Shown: positions 1-8,570, counted from the stretch's first letter. The stretch is 36,639 nucleotides of DNA from an uncultured Pelagibacteraceae bacterium (GCA_902636025.1 CACPQG010000005.1:1-36639); one strand, 5' to 3'. The notes: generated by a model from the sequence alone, not told the origin. Numbers and translations: made by a program.

Positions 1-584
1 GTATAAGAAGATGGTCTGCGATTGTAGTTGGATTTATTGGTGTAATAATAGTTTTAGACCCAAACTGGGAAGACTTTGATTATTTTAAATTAGCACCAGT
101 TGCTTGTGCTATTTGCTATTCATGTTCAATGACAATAACAAAATATACATCTGACAAAGACAGTATTTATACTCAGATGACTTGGCTTTATATTTTTGCA
201 ACGTTTGCAGGTTTGATGATATTTTTAATAACTGGGGATGGAAAATTTAATACTTTTACGGATCCAACAATGCAATTTATTGTAAGAGAGTGGTTTACTA
301 ATCCTTCAGCTTCATGGCCATACGTTCTTGTTATGGGGATTGTTGCATCTATATCATTCTTTTGTGTTTTCTCAGCTTACAGTATTGCATCTCCATCAAT
401 TGTATCATTGTTTGAATACTCATATATTGTTTGGGCTATGCTAGCTGGTTATATTCTTTTCGAAACTATTCCAGTACCTAGAACTTTTTTAGGTGCAGCA
501 ATCATTATTGCAGCTGGGTTCTATATTTACTTTAGAGAAAAAGTAAGAGGTCAGATGATAGCAACAGATACACCAAACAGATAA
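1..584 (+). CDS. EamA/DMT-family permease, C-terminal part
   Basis: The gene is cut by the window edge. Its reading frame is open from base 3, upstream of the ATG at 129, so 129 is an internal methionine and not the start. About 193 residues are visible, almost all in roughly six hydrophobic segments with short polar loops. That matches the second half of a ten-helix drug/metabolite transporter (EamA domain), including a late small-residue-rich helix (GAAIIIAAGFYIYF) followed by a short charged tail. The likely role is export or exchange of a small metabolite at the inner membrane; the substrate cannot be read from the sequence. Its TAA shares a base with the ATG of the following oxygenase, so the two are probably co-translated. 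The family call rests on topology and on the overall look of the helices. Confidence 0.75.
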   Translation, partial: IRRWSAIVVGFIGVIIVLDPNWEDFDYFKLAPVACAICYSCSMTITKYTSDKDSIYTQMTWLYIFATFAGLMIFLITGDGKFNTFTDPTMQFIVREWFTNPSASWPYVLVMGIVASISFFCVFSAYSIASPSIVSLFEYSYIVWAMLAGYILFETIPVPRTFLGAAIIIAAGFYIYFREKVRGQMIATDTPNR

Positions 585-1552
585 TGAAACAAAACTATAT
601 ACCAACTATAAATATTTCATCATTAGTTAGTAAAGATCTGGATTCCAAAGAATCTCTGAAGATCATTAAAAAGATTGAGAAAGCTTGTGTCGAGGTTGGT
701 TTTTTTCAAGTCATTGGTCACGGTATTGATCATAAAAAAATTAAAAAAATTGTAAAAATTGGAGAAAAATTTTTTAAACTTAATAAAAAAGAAAAAATTA
801 AACTTTCTCCAAATAAATGGAATAAAAAAAATAAAAACTTTTATAGAGGCTACTTTCCAAGTGATGTAAATGGAAAAGAGGGTTTGGATATTGGTGACTT
901 AAGAGTATCAGAAAATTTTTCACAGAAAATTAAAAATCAATATATAGAATGCTTAGAGTTGGAAAAATGTTTCCAAAAGGATTCGATAAATCATTTATCA
1001 AACTATTATGATGATATTTATTTATTAAGCGAATTGCTTTTCAAAAGTATTATCAAACTATACAAAAAAGATCCTTTGCTATCCGGTAAAGCTTTTTCAA
1101 GATTTAAAACACTTAGTACTTTAAGATTTAATTTTTATCCAATTCAAAGTAAACCTGTGGAAATTTCAAAACAAGATGGTGTTGCATTGGGTTGTGAAAC
1201 ACATGTGGATAGTGGAATATTTACAGTTTTATATCAAGATAAAGTAGGAGGACTACAAGTTCAAAATAGAAAAAACAAGAAATGGCATGATGTACCTTTT
1301 AATAGAAATGCTCTAGTTGTTAATACAGGAAGAGCTTTAGAATATCTAAGTAAAGGAAAGTTTAAAGCTACAAATCATAGAGTTCTTTGGAATAAATCAG
1401 AAAGAATTTCAGTACCTTTCTTTTTTGAGCCCTCTTACGATTTTAAAATGTCTAAATCATTTTTAAATGGAACTAATTCAAAAAAACAATCTATTTCTTA
1501 TGAAAGTTTTATAAATAAATCTCTTAGGAAATTTGTCGAGTACGCAAGATAA
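584..1552 (+). CDS. 2-oxoglutarate/Fe(II) oxygenase, isopenicillin N synthase-like
   Basis: This is a 322-aa soluble protein of the isopenicillin-N-synthase / flavanone-hydroxylase fold. The N-terminal cap carries the family pattern (GFFQVIGHGI, residues 39-48). The iron facial triad is visible as H207-x-D209 and H265 (in NHRV). R274, in a RISVPFF segment, is placed to bind the 2-oxoglutarate carboxylate. All residues needed for activity are present, so it is probably a functional hydroxylase or desaturase; the substrate is unknown. It overlaps the upstream permease by one base (TAATG), which suggests that the permease moves the substrate or product. The middle is very lysine-rich (about residues 51-90), which fits the AT-rich genome. 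It converges with the flavodoxin-fold gene, only five bases away, and I see no clear terminator between them. Confidence 0.85.
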   Translation: MKQNYIPTINISSLVSKDLDSKESLKIIKKIEKACVEVGFFQVIGHGIDHKKIKKIVKIGEKFFKLNKKEKIKLSPNKWNKKNKNFYRGYFPSDVNGKEGLDIGDLRVSENFSQKIKNQYIECLELEKCFQKDSINHLSNYYDDIYLLSELLFKSIIKLYKKDPLLSGKAFSRFKTLSTLRFNFYPIQSKPVEISKQDGVALGCETHVDSGIFTVLYQDKVGGLQVQNRKNKKWHDVPFNRNALVVNTGRALEYLSKGKFKATNHRVLWNKSERISVPFFFEPSYDFKMSKSFLNGTNSKKQSISYESFINKSLRKFVEYAR

Positions 1553-1557
1553 ATTAA

Positions 1558-2127
1558 TTATAAACTTCTTACGGTTTTTCTAACATCTTCTAAAAATTTT
1601 TTTCTCTTATGATCAGAAACAAAAGGAACTGCAAAATACCTTTTATATATTACATCAGTTATTCCACATATGTTAAATACACCTCGTCTCAATCTTTTGG
1701 TTGGCATATTTAAAAAAAAAGTTCTAATTGCAAATTGAGGTGATCCATAAGTACAAAATACTACTGCTCTTTTTCCTTTTAAGTTTCCAATAGGATAACC
1801 ATAATTACCAATAATTTTTTTAAATCTAAATGCCCAAGGTGGAGATAAAACTTTGTCTATCCATCCCTCAACAATTGCTGGCATTCTAAAATTCCAAATA
1901 GGTGCAATCAAAACAATTATATTTGATTTTTCAATTCGCTTTTGGTGATCTAGGACTGTATCATCTGGTTTTTCTCCTGCAAATACTGGGTCAAATTTTT
2001 CTTTATATAGATCTACACAATCTACAGAAAATCCTTTTTCTTTTGCTTCTTCTAAAAAGGCTTCTCTTATCGCCGCATTAAATGAATTATCATTATAATG
2101 TCCATATACTAAAAAAATATTTTTCAT
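1558..2127 (-). CDS. Flavodoxin-fold NAD(P)H:quinone oxidoreductase
   Basis: The 189-aa protein has the Flavodoxin_2 (NQO1/KefF-like) pattern: an N-terminal beta strand and FMN phosphate loop (IFLVYGHYNDNSFN), the APIWNFRMPAIVEGWIDKV segment typical of the flavin-binding middle, and a glycine-containing VFCTYGSP loop. It is expected to be cytosolic and to transfer two electrons from NAD(P)H to quinones or other acceptors. I chose the ATG at 2127 over the TTG at 2133, because it creates a four-base ATGA overlap with the end of msrA, the usual coupling in this window. It is the last gene of the run 6113-1558. Placement behind MsrA suggests a stress or redox role, but that is inference. Confidence 0.8.
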   Translation of the reverse strand: MKNIFLVYGHYNDNSFNAAIREAFLEEAKEKGFSVDCVDLYKEKFDPVFAGEKPDDTVLDHQKRIEKSNIIVLIAPIWNFRMPAIVEGWIDKVLSPPWAFRFKKIIGNYGYPIGNLKGKRAVVFCTYGSPQFAIRTFFLNMPTKRLRRGVFNICGITDVIYKRYFAVPFVSDHKRKKFLEDVRKTVRSL

Positions 2128-2696
2128 TGCCAAATATTATCTAATTTCCTTTGTCTTCCACATCCCTCTTTATATAACAAATAATTTAAAAATTTCTCTT
2201 TATAATAATCTTGATGATGTTCCTCCGCTTTATAAAATATTTCAAACTTCCTAACATATGTAACTACTTTTTGATTAAATTTTTTCTCAATTTCTTGAAT
2301 ATCATCCTCTATAAGTCTTTTTTCGTCATTATTTGTATAGAACGCAACAGACCTATAACTGTATCCTTTATCACAAAACTGACCTGCCTTATCGAAAGGA
2401 TCAATATTTTTCCAAAAAATATTTACTAGATTTTCAAAATTTATTTTTGATTTATTGTAAACAACTTCAACAACCTCGAAATGTCCTGTGTCACCATATG
2501 TAACTTCTTTATAAGTAGGATTTTTTGAGGTTCCACCTGAGTATCCTGATATAACTTCAATAACTCCTTCTGTCTTTTCAAAAACCTCTTCCATACACCA
2601 AAAACATCCACCTGCAAAATAAGCTTTTGATATTTCAGATTTAACAACATTCGTTGCTAAAAAAAAAATAAAACTTATCAATAAAAAATTTTTCAC
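2124..2696 (-). CDS. msrA: Peptide methionine-S-sulfoxide reductase MsrA, probably exported
   Basis: The 190-aa protein reduces methionine S-sulfoxide in proteins or free form. The signature AGGCFWCMEE is present with the nucleophile at C31, followed by the expected GVIEVISGYSGG and GDTGHFEVVEVVY segments and a C-terminal cysteine (EGCGRQ) that could resolve the disulfide. The first 20 residues are a hydrophobic stretch after KN, which looks like a signal peptide and suggests a periplasmic enzyme. The start is GTG at 2696, sharing one base with the TAG of the upstream gene. It overlaps the quinone reductase by four bases. A periplasmic MsrA would fit protection of surface or binding proteins against light-driven oxidation; the location is inferred from the leader only. 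Confidence 0.93.
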   Translation of the reverse strand: MKNFLLISFIFFLATNVVKSEISKAYFAGGCFWCMEEVFEKTEGVIEVISGYSGGTSKNPTYKEVTYGDTGHFEVVEVVYNKSKINFENLVNIFWKNIDPFDKAGQFCDKGYSYRSVAFYTNNDEKRLIEDDIQEIEKKFNQKVVTYVRKFEIFYKAEEHHQDYYKEKFLNYLLYKEGCGRQRKLDNIWQ

Positions 2697-3163
2697 TAAT
2701 TTTTCAGTGCTGGAAAAACAGGATTAGATTTTTGGAAAATCTTTTGGTACTCCTGCTTAATACATCTATTAGATATAAACTCCATATTCGAACTTTCAGC
2801 AATTGCTTTTGCTTCGTCACTATGAATTCCATATTGCAACCATAAAACTTTTGATCCGATTTCTTTAGCTTGTTGTGCAATGCCTGGTGTTTCTTTTGAA
2901 GGTCTGAATACGTCAACAATATCAATTTTTTCTGGAACATTTTTTAAGTCAGCTAATACTTTTTCATTATTGACTATTTCACCTTCTGCAAAAGGATTGA
3001 TTGGATACACTTTATAACCAAAGTCTTGCATATATTTCATCACTACATTTGCAGGTTTTCTTTTTAAATTTTTTGGATCTTCACCTTTTTTTTCAGAGCT
3101 AATACCAATCATTGCGATTGTTTTTGACTTTTCTAAAATATTTTTAATCTGATCGTCGGTCAT
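2696..3163 (-). CDS. CoA-binding domain protein (YccU-like)
   Basis: The 155-aa protein matches the CoA_binding_2 family of single-domain Rossmann proteins. Visible marks are KTIAMIGISS near residue 15, followed by GYKVYPINPF, then DIVDVFRPSKETPGIAQQA and KVLWLQYGIHSDEA. These proteins bind CoA or a related nucleotide, but no reaction has been firmly assigned. It starts with ATG sharing a base with the upstream TAA, and its own TAG shares a base with the GTG of msrA. Sitting directly behind an enoyl-CoA hydratase relative and a 3-hydroxyacyl-CoA-dehydrogenase-fold enzyme, it may support the same acyl-CoA chemistry, but the family is also found in unrelated contexts. Confidence 0.85.
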   Translation of the reverse strand: MTDDQIKNILEKSKTIAMIGISSEKKGEDPKNLKRKPANVVMKYMQDFGYKVYPINPFAEGEIVNNEKVLADLKNVPEKIDIVDVFRPSKETPGIAQQAKEIGSKVLWLQYGIHSDEAKAIAESSNMEFISNRCIKQEYQKIFQKSNPVFPALKN

Positions 3164-3936
3164 TATCTATTTTTCCATTTAGGTTTTCTTTTTTCTAAAA
3201 ATGCCTGAATACCTTCTTTAGCATCAATTGACATCATGTTAAGCGTCATCATTTTTGCTGTGAAATCATAAGCTTTTTTTAATGGCATTTCTAACTGTTT
3301 ATAGAAAGCTTGTTTTCCAATTTTAATTGTTAAATTTGATTTTGAAGAAATTGTTTTAGCAATTTTCATAACTTCTTTGTTTAAATTCTTTTTTGAAAAA
3401 TGATCATTTATTAAGCCAACTTCTTTAGCATAGTTTGCTTTAATCGGTTCTCCTGTAAGAAGCATTTTCATCATTCTTTTTCTTGTAACTTTTCTACTTA
3501 CTGCAACCATAGGTGTGCTACAAAACAATCCAATATTAACACCCGGCGTTGCAAAGATTGCATCATTAGTACTATAAGCTAAGTCACAACTTGCAACTAA
3601 TTGACATCCAGCCGCATAAGCAGCGCCATGAACTTTGGCAATTACAGGTTTACGTCCTTCTACAATTTGGATCATTAACTTTGAACAAAGGTTAAATAGT
3701 TTTAAATATTTTGATCTTTTTTTAAGTCCTCTTACTTCTTTAAGGTTATGACCTGCGCTAAAGCCTTTACCAACTCCTTCTAAGATAATTACTCTTGTCG
3801 AATTATCTTTGTCCATTTTCTGAAAGGTTTTTAAAAGTAGGTTTAGAGTTGCAAAAGTTAATGAATTATATGACTTTGGGTCATTAATTTTTACATTCTT
3901 AATTCCATTTCCAAGATTTTTTACTAATACGGTCAT
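3163..3936 (-). CDS. Enoyl-CoA hydratase/isomerase family protein (ECHDC3-like)
   Basis: A crotonase-fold protein of about 257 aa. The first oxyanion-hole segment is seen in FSAGHNLKEV and the second in GAAYAAGCQLVASCDLA. The stretch GVNIGLFCSTP is characteristic of the ECHDC3-like branch. That branch lacks a settled substrate, and the crotonase acid/base glutamate positions are not obvious here, so hydratase activity is not certain. I prefer the ATG at 3936; the longer version uses a TTG at 3951 immediately after the upstream stop, and neither has a clear ribosome binding site. It lies downstream of the carnitine-dehydrogenase-like gene and upstream of a CoA-binding protein, pointing to shared CoA-thioester metabolism. 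Confidence 0.85.
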   Translation of the reverse strand: MTVLVKNLGNGIKNVKINDPKSYNSLTFATLNLLLKTFQKMDKDNSTRVIILEGVGKGFSAGHNLKEVRGLKKRSKYLKLFNLCSKLMIQIVEGRKPVIAKVHGAAYAAGCQLVASCDLAYSTNDAIFATPGVNIGLFCSTPMVAVSRKVTRKRMMKMLLTGEPIKANYAKEVGLINDHFSKKNLNKEVMKIAKTISSKSNLTIKIGKQAFYKQLEMPLKKAYDFTAKMMTLNMMSIDAKEGIQAFLEKRKPKWKNR

Positions 3937-3951
3937 GATATTTAAGTACAA

Positions 3952-4890
3952 TCATTTCCTTAATTTGTCTTCATATTTCTTTCTAAGCTTTTGAAGATTA
4001 ACTAGATATTCATCTCGGATACTGGAGATCATTGCCACAGACTTACCTTTTGCTTGTGATTTTGTACCACTGATAACTCTACTAGATAATTTTTTTGAAA
4101 GTTTCGGAGCTTTTAATTTTGTCCATGGTAATTTTAATGCTGGTCCAAATTGTTCTAACATATGTTTCATTCCGAGTTTGCCGCCTGCTAAGTGAAAAGT
4201 TAAAAATGTTCCCATCAAAGACCATCTAAGTCCTGGTCCATCCTCTATAGCTCTATCTAAATCTTTAGTAGTTGCATAACCTTCATTAATAATATGCAAA
4301 CCTTCCCTCCATAACGCTTCTTGTAATCTATCCGCTAAATATCCGGGTAATTCCTTTTTAACAATAATTGGATTCATAGAAATAGATTTATAAAATTTCT
4401 TAGCTTTATTTAAAAATTTCGTTTTAGTTTTTTTACCGGCAACAACCTCAACTCCGGGACATAAGTAAACTGGATTAAATGGATGTCCAATCATAGTTCT
4501 TGCAGGATTTCTGCATTTTGAATAAATTTTTGTAGGAAGTAGACCAGAAGAACTAGATGAAATAATTGCACTATTTTTTGCGTACTTTCCGATAAGATTC
4601 ATTAATTTAATTTTAATTTTGTAATTTTCTGTAGCGTTTTCTTGAATAAAGTCTGCATCTTTAAGTACTATTTCTAAAGAAGTTACATATTGAAAATTTT
4701 TAAGATTGATTTTTTTTTTGTTAAAGAGTTTTTTTACAAACGGTGATGCTCTTCTTATCTCTTCTATTATTTTTTTTTTTAATTTAGGGTCCTTGTCATA
4801 GGCTACAACCTTAAAATTATGAGCCAAACATCTAATAATCCAACCAGTACCTATAACTCCAGTACCTATTACGGCAACCTTTTTTATCAT
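3952..4890 (-). CDS. 3-hydroxyacyl-CoA dehydrogenase family, probably L-carnitine 3-dehydrogenase
   Basis: The 312-aa protein has an N-terminal NAD-binding Rossmann domain (VAVIGTGVIGTGW, residues 5-17) and the 3HCDH catalytic region with H136 (GHPFNP) and E148 (GVEVV). The C-terminal GPGLRWSLMGTFLTFHLAGG and EQFGPALKLPWTKL segments are those I associate with L-carnitine 3-dehydrogenase rather than with ordinary fatty-acid dehydrogenases. That enzyme oxidises carnitine to 3-dehydrocarnitine, which other enzymes convert to glycine betaine. This would link it to the betaine genes at 14166-17613. However, the usual partners (a beta-keto acid cleavage enzyme and a betainyl-CoA thioesterase) are not in the window. 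It abuts the oxygenase gene with no gap. A different beta-hydroxy acid substrate is possible. Confidence 0.75.
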   Translation of the reverse strand: MIKKVAVIGTGVIGTGWIIRCLAHNFKVVAYDKDPKLKKKIIEEIRRASPFVKKLFNKKKINLKNFQYVTSLEIVLKDADFIQENATENYKIKIKLMNLIGKYAKNSAIISSSSSGLLPTKIYSKCRNPARTMIGHPFNPVYLCPGVEVVAGKKTKTKFLNKAKKFYKSISMNPIIVKKELPGYLADRLQEALWREGLHIINEGYATTKDLDRAIEDGPGLRWSLMGTFLTFHLAGGKLGMKHMLEQFGPALKLPWTKLKAPKLSKKLSSRVISGTKSQAKGKSVAMISSIRDEYLVNLQKLRKKYEDKLRK

Positions 4891-5742
4891 TTAATCTGTT
4901 AAACCATCTGATCGAGCAACATTTCTTTCTAAATGTATAGGTAGAACTTTTCCATAAATTGCTTTTGAATGCTCTGGTGTATTTACTCTCCAAGGATCAA
5001 GAACATAAGCAGGAATACACATATATCTAGATTTGTTTCCTTCTACTTTAGTTACTCTATGCAATGTGAATCTTCCTTTAAATATTTGCAAATCTCCTGG
5101 CTCTAATTTTAATTGTCTAACTCTTGATCTATCTCCGTTTAAAACTTTTTTAACTTCATCAAAATTTTCATTACCAGGTTCTCTAATATTCGGGCAGTAT
5201 TCAAATATTCCACCTTTCTCAGATTTTTGAATCATTAAACTTAATGTAAATTCACAACTATCAAAATGCCAAGGCAAAATTCCCTCTGGCTTCATAACAT
5301 TATATGCATGACATGCCAAAGGATCTGCCCATCTATATATTGGTGAAACTCCTAAACATAATGAAACAAATTTCAAAAGTTCTTCAGTTTCGTACAAAAA
5401 TTTCATTTCGGAACCTTTTAAAAAACAATCCGAATTCAAATATCCATTAAATCTATTCATAAATGTTCTTTTAGGGTGATCTTTTGGTAACTCTGGATCG
5501 TCTTTGGCATATAAATAAGGATTAATTTTTTCTTTAGACATATAAACTTCATCAAGTTGTTTCTCTAACTCTGTATTCATTATTGCAAGTGACTTTGGCA
5601 GGATAAAATTTGGAATTGTTGAACAACTATCTTCGTCTAACTCTTTTTTACATTTTTCAACTAATTTTTTTATTATTGGTGAGTTTAAGTCGTGAATTGG
5701 ATATTTTTCTAAATCTACAATTGATTTAAGTCTTTCTTTCAC
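4891..5742 (-). CDS. Fe(II)/2OG oxygenase of the BesD/HalD-like type (hydroxylase form)
   Basis: The 283-aa protein is a non-heme iron oxygenase. The metal motif reads W-H159-F-D161 in a segment around residues 152-165, the distal ligand is likely H228 (RFTLHRV), and R239 is positioned for 2-oxoglutarate. The general layout (N-terminal helical part, RWADPLACHAYNVM before the HxD, GDLQIFKGRFTLHRVT after it) resembles the BesD/HalD amino-acid halogenase family. Halogenases replace the aspartate with glycine; here aspartate is kept, so hydroxylation is expected. The start is GTG at 5742 in a GTGA overlap with the nucleotidyltransferase stop, so the two are tightly coupled. The substrate is unknown; a betaine or amino acid is plausible. 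Family assignment is by recalled resemblance only. Confidence 0.65.
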   Translation of the reverse strand: MKERLKSIVDLEKYPIHDLNSPIIKKLVEKCKKELDEDSCSTIPNFILPKSLAIMNTELEKQLDEVYMSKEKINPYLYAKDDPELPKDHPKRTFMNRFNGYLNSDCFLKGSEMKFLYETEELLKFVSLCLGVSPIYRWADPLACHAYNVMKPEGILPWHFDSCEFTLSLMIQKSEKGGIFEYCPNIREPGNENFDEVKKVLNGDRSRVRQLKLEPGDLQIFKGRFTLHRVTKVEGNKSRYMCIPAYVLDPWRVNTPEHSKAIYGKVLPIHLERNVARSDGLTD

Positions 5743-6113
5743 TTTAAATCTCCATCTTCTCGCATTTTAGCTCTAATTTTTGTTGCAGATATTTTTTGTA
5801 TTTCCTCGGACAACACTATTTCCTCAATTTTATATCCTACTCCTCTGCCGTAACAAATATTAGTTATATTTGGTACTAATATCACTTTAAATCTTCCTTC
5901 AAATTCAGGGTTTAATCTCTCCTCTATTTTTTTTTTAACTGTTTCAAAATCAAATGGATTATCATCTACTCCCTGCACATCTCTAATTTGAATACAAACC
6001 TGTCCAGTTTTTTTAATTATTTCTTTGAATAAAGCATAGTGGCCGTCGTGAAATGGTTGCCATCTTCCTAGCATTTGTGCAGTTGGTTTTTTGTTATCCC
6101 ACTTATAACTCAT
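5739..6113 (-). CDS. Small HxGH nucleotidyltransferase
   Basis: The 124-aa protein has the two hallmarks of the nucleotidylyltransferase (cytidylyltransferase/NMNAT/ATP-sulfurylase) superfamily: GRWQPFHDGHYALF near residues 16-29 (an HxGH motif) and ISATKIRAKMREDG near the C-terminus (the ISxTxxR motif). At 124 residues it is a minimal single domain. The reaction would be transfer of AMP or CMP from a nucleoside triphosphate to a phosphorylated or acidic small molecule. The RWQPFH version resembles NMN adenylyltransferase and related enzymes, but no substrate can be named. It has a strong ribosome binding site (6118-6124) and begins the run that includes the Fe oxygenase and carnitine-dehydrogenase-like enzyme. 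Confidence 0.75.
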   Translation of the reverse strand: MSYKWDNKKPTAQMLGRWQPFHDGHYALFKEIIKKTGQVCIQIRDVQGVDDNPFDFETVKKKIEERLNPEFEGRFKVILVPNITNICYGRGVGYKIEEIVLSEEIQKISATKIRAKMREDGDLK

Positions 6114-6117
6114 CGGT

Positions 6118-6124
6118 ACTCCTC
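6118..6124 (-). promoter_or_regulatory. Strong ribosome binding site of the nucleotidyltransferase
   Basis: The minus strand reads GAGGAGT four bases before the ATG at 6113. Such a good Shine-Dalgarno match is uncommon in this window. It suggests efficient independent initiation after the 40-base gap behind the propeller-barrel gene, rather than coupling to it. Confidence 0.6.
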
Positions 6125-6153
6125 AATGATTAGTTTAATCTTAATTATTGAAA

Positions 6154-8460
6154 TTAAAAGACTTTATTTAGTTCAATATAAGCTTCTCTTGCATCACCTA
6201 AATTTGTTAAATCATCGTTAAGGTTAAACAATAAATCAAATCCTTTTATATCTTTTTTAATCTCAAGTTGTGTCATTAAATTATCAGTACTATTTAATTT
6301 TAGCGCATACTCAGTATCTTTGCCTGGTAAATAACCTAAAGCTATATAAAGGTTGTCTGTATATCCCGTGCCATACCCATAATGTAAACCACCTTGATCA
6401 AGTGCCTGTTTTCTTTCGTAGATTATAAAAATACTATAATTTTCTGGAAAAATTATATCTATACCGATCTCTCCATTAATATTATGCAAAGAACCTGAGT
6501 GTAGTTTAGTTTGAAATGATTTAAAGGCATTGTCTTTATATGTATATTTAATATTTGAAGAACGTTTCAAATTCGCTTGATATTCTAATTTTCCATGTCT
6601 TTTAATTGAAAATTTTTCGTTTTCTAATTTATCTACCGCCGCAATAGCTGCTCTGATGTTTCTAGATTTTACATGTTGTTTCTTAAAGCTCATTGCAGTC
6701 ATTCCAGTTTCTTTATAAGAATCAAATATTGTGTGACCAAAATCAATTTGAGCAGATGGAATTATTGTTAATGTATTTTTAATAATTTCATCTTTAAGCT
6801 TAACTGTTCCATACATTTGTCTTCCAGATCTTTTGGCAACTAAATTTTCACCATCAATTAAATTTAGGATATCCAAATTAAGTTTTCCAATTCCAAAGAT
6901 TGTATCAATATATTTATTGTCAATAGATGAGGGTCTGGTGTTGTACAGTGTAAGGTTGAAAGTATCTGCATTCATGTTGCTACCATTGTAACCTACTTTG
7001 GTATGATCGTTTCCATATCGAAGAGCCCATCCAATAATGCCATTATTGTCTGTAAATTTGTCTGCACCAATTGTTAAAGAGTTTGCATTAATTTCTTTTG
7101 AAGTTGAAATATTGGTGTCTCCTACTTTTCCAACTGAAATACTTCCCTCGCTCCAATAAAATACATTTTTATCTTTAAAGGGTTTATTTTTTTTAATGGC
7201 CGATGTCTTTACTGCTTCTGTAAGAGAAGCTAGCATTTGATTTGAAAAGTTAATATCAATCTGTAAATTTGTTAAATCTTGTTTATCTTTGTTTCTTCTT
7301 ATCCATTTTAATCTGTTTAAAGCTGAATTTGTTGAATGGTCAATCGTTCTTCTAGCAAGTTCCATTTGTGCCTCTGCCATACCAGTTCGATCACCCTCTG
7401 TCATAGCTTCACATTCTACTCCGTCAATAATATTAAATGGACATACTAAATCATATTCATAAACTTCATCATTATTTTGATCTCTATCACTTCCTATATA
7501 TACTTTAAGTCCGGCCCCACTAAATGCAGCCCCTCTTGTTTGTGTGTTTGTTTCAGACATTTCAAGACCGGCTCCACCAAGAATTCTACTACCATCAATT
7601 GTGAATGAGGATGTATCAAAACCTTTTGAAAGACTAATTTGCATAACTCTTTTTATTCCGCCATGAGCATGACTTGTTATAATTAATCTTTTTCCATTAG
7701 GACTAAATCTCATCCCTGCTGGATTAGTTACACCAGTTTGAGTTTCAGTTCCTAACGCAATTCCAGCAGAAGTAATGATTGATAATGTTGATACATCATA
7801 TGGAGTGGAGAGGTTGAATTCATATAGCCTGCCATTAACGGTATCACTTTCAGTATCCATAAAAATTAAAAATAATTTGGTACCATCATTATTTATCTCA
7901 ACACCCTGTAGTCTATGATTTGCTAAATTATCTAATTCATCTGACGCATTTCGATTATAACCAAAATCTCCAGCGTTACTACCAATTGTGAATACTGCAT
8001 TATCTAAATTTTCGGTTTCTGAAGCTAGTGAACAAGTCGAAATATCATAAGGTGAAGTTAAATCAAATCCATAAACCTTATCTCCGTCTTGATCCTTAGC
8101 TGCCATACGTCTGGAGACTACAAATAATCTCATTCCATCACTACTAAATTCTAAGTCATATATTGTATTTCCGTCGGTCCCAGTTAATACACATCTTTCA
8201 CCATCACCTGCGTAGACTTTAGATGAAACATCATATGGAATAGTTAAATGATATTCGTTTATAGTATGAACACCAGATTTATTAGCGTAACTTATAAAAA
8301 TCTTTGTTCCGTCTTTATTAAATTCAATACCAGCAACAAGACCAGCTCCAGAAGGCTGATCCGCAAATTCCGCTTTTTGACTAAAAGTCATAGCACCAAA
8401 TGAATTAGAAATTGGGAATAAAAAAATTAATGTCAGTACAATTAATCTCAGAAATTTCAT
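6154..8460 (-). CDS. Propeller-repeat outer-membrane beta-barrel protein, copy 2 (autotransporter-like)
   Basis: The 768-aa protein starts with a signal peptide (about residues 1-22, ending SFGA). Five propeller-like repeats follow in residues 25-350. Each has a strand unit of the type FSSDGMRLFVV and, after a variable loop, a unit such as EFNLSTPYDVST. A short helical linker holds NRLKWIRRNKDKQDLTN. The C-terminal half (from about FYWSEGSISVGKVGDTN) shows alternating hydrophobic strands ending in a terminal phenylalanine (ELNKVF), as expected for a barrel inserted by the BAM machinery. It is homologous to the preceding gene along its whole length. The likely site is the outer membrane, with the propeller displayed or held in the periplasm; function is unknown. 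A promoter candidate lies just before its ATG. Confidence 0.75.
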   Translation of the reverse strand: MKFLRLIVLTLIFLFPISNSFGAMTFSQKAEFADQPSGAGLVAGIEFNKDGTKIFISYANKSGVHTINEYHLTIPYDVSSKVYAGDGERCVLTGTDGNTIYDLEFSSDGMRLFVVSRRMAAKDQDGDKVYGFDLTSPYDISTCSLASETENLDNAVFTIGSNAGDFGYNRNASDELDNLANHRLQGVEINNDGTKLFLIFMDTESDTVNGRLYEFNLSTPYDVSTLSIITSAGIALGTETQTGVTNPAGMRFSPNGKRLIITSHAHGGIKRVMQISLSKGFDTSSFTIDGSRILGGAGLEMSETNTQTRGAAFSGAGLKVYIGSDRDQNNDEVYEYDLVCPFNIIDGVECEAMTEGDRTGMAEAQMELARRTIDHSTNSALNRLKWIRRNKDKQDLTNLQIDINFSNQMLASLTEAVKTSAIKKNKPFKDKNVFYWSEGSISVGKVGDTNISTSKEINANSLTIGADKFTDNNGIIGWALRYGNDHTKVGYNGSNMNADTFNLTLYNTRPSSIDNKYIDTIFGIGKLNLDILNLIDGENLVAKRSGRQMYGTVKLKDEIIKNTLTIIPSAQIDFGHTIFDSYKETGMTAMSFKKQHVKSRNIRAAIAAVDKLENEKFSIKRHGKLEYQANLKRSSNIKYTYKDNAFKSFQTKLHSGSLHNINGEIGIDIIFPENYSIFIIYERKQALDQGGLHYGYGTGYTDNLYIALGYLPGKDTEYALKLNSTDNLMTQLEIKKDIKGFDLLFNLNDDLTNLGDAREAYIELNKVF

Positions 8461-8468
8461 AAAAAGAT

Positions 8469-8496
8469 TTTATATCGAAAATATGTAAAGGATCAA
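8469..8496 (-). promoter_or_regulatory. Candidate promoter of the second propeller-barrel gene
   Basis: On the minus strand a TTGATC box (8491-8496) is separated by 16 bases from TATAAA (8469-8474). The ATG at 8460 begins only eight bases after the -10 box. If this promoter is used the transcript would have almost no leader. There is no Shine-Dalgarno sequence there, so leaderless initiation is possible. AT-rich sequence gives many chance matches. Confidence 0.4.
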
Positions 8497-8570
8497 AAGG
8501 TAAATTTATATTGGAAATCCCAAGAAATACTCTTAAGTTCTTGAGTGCTGATTTTACTATCTATATTAAA

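Noticed and set aside
129-584. Complete 151-aa protein starting at 129
   Set aside because: The frame is open to the window edge with a further membrane helix encoded upstream, so the ATG is internal to a longer permease gene.
3937-3951. TTG start for the crotonase-fold gene
   Set aside because: The ATG at 3936 keeps all of the domain, and no ribosome binding site supports the TTG; the TTG cannot be wholly excluded.
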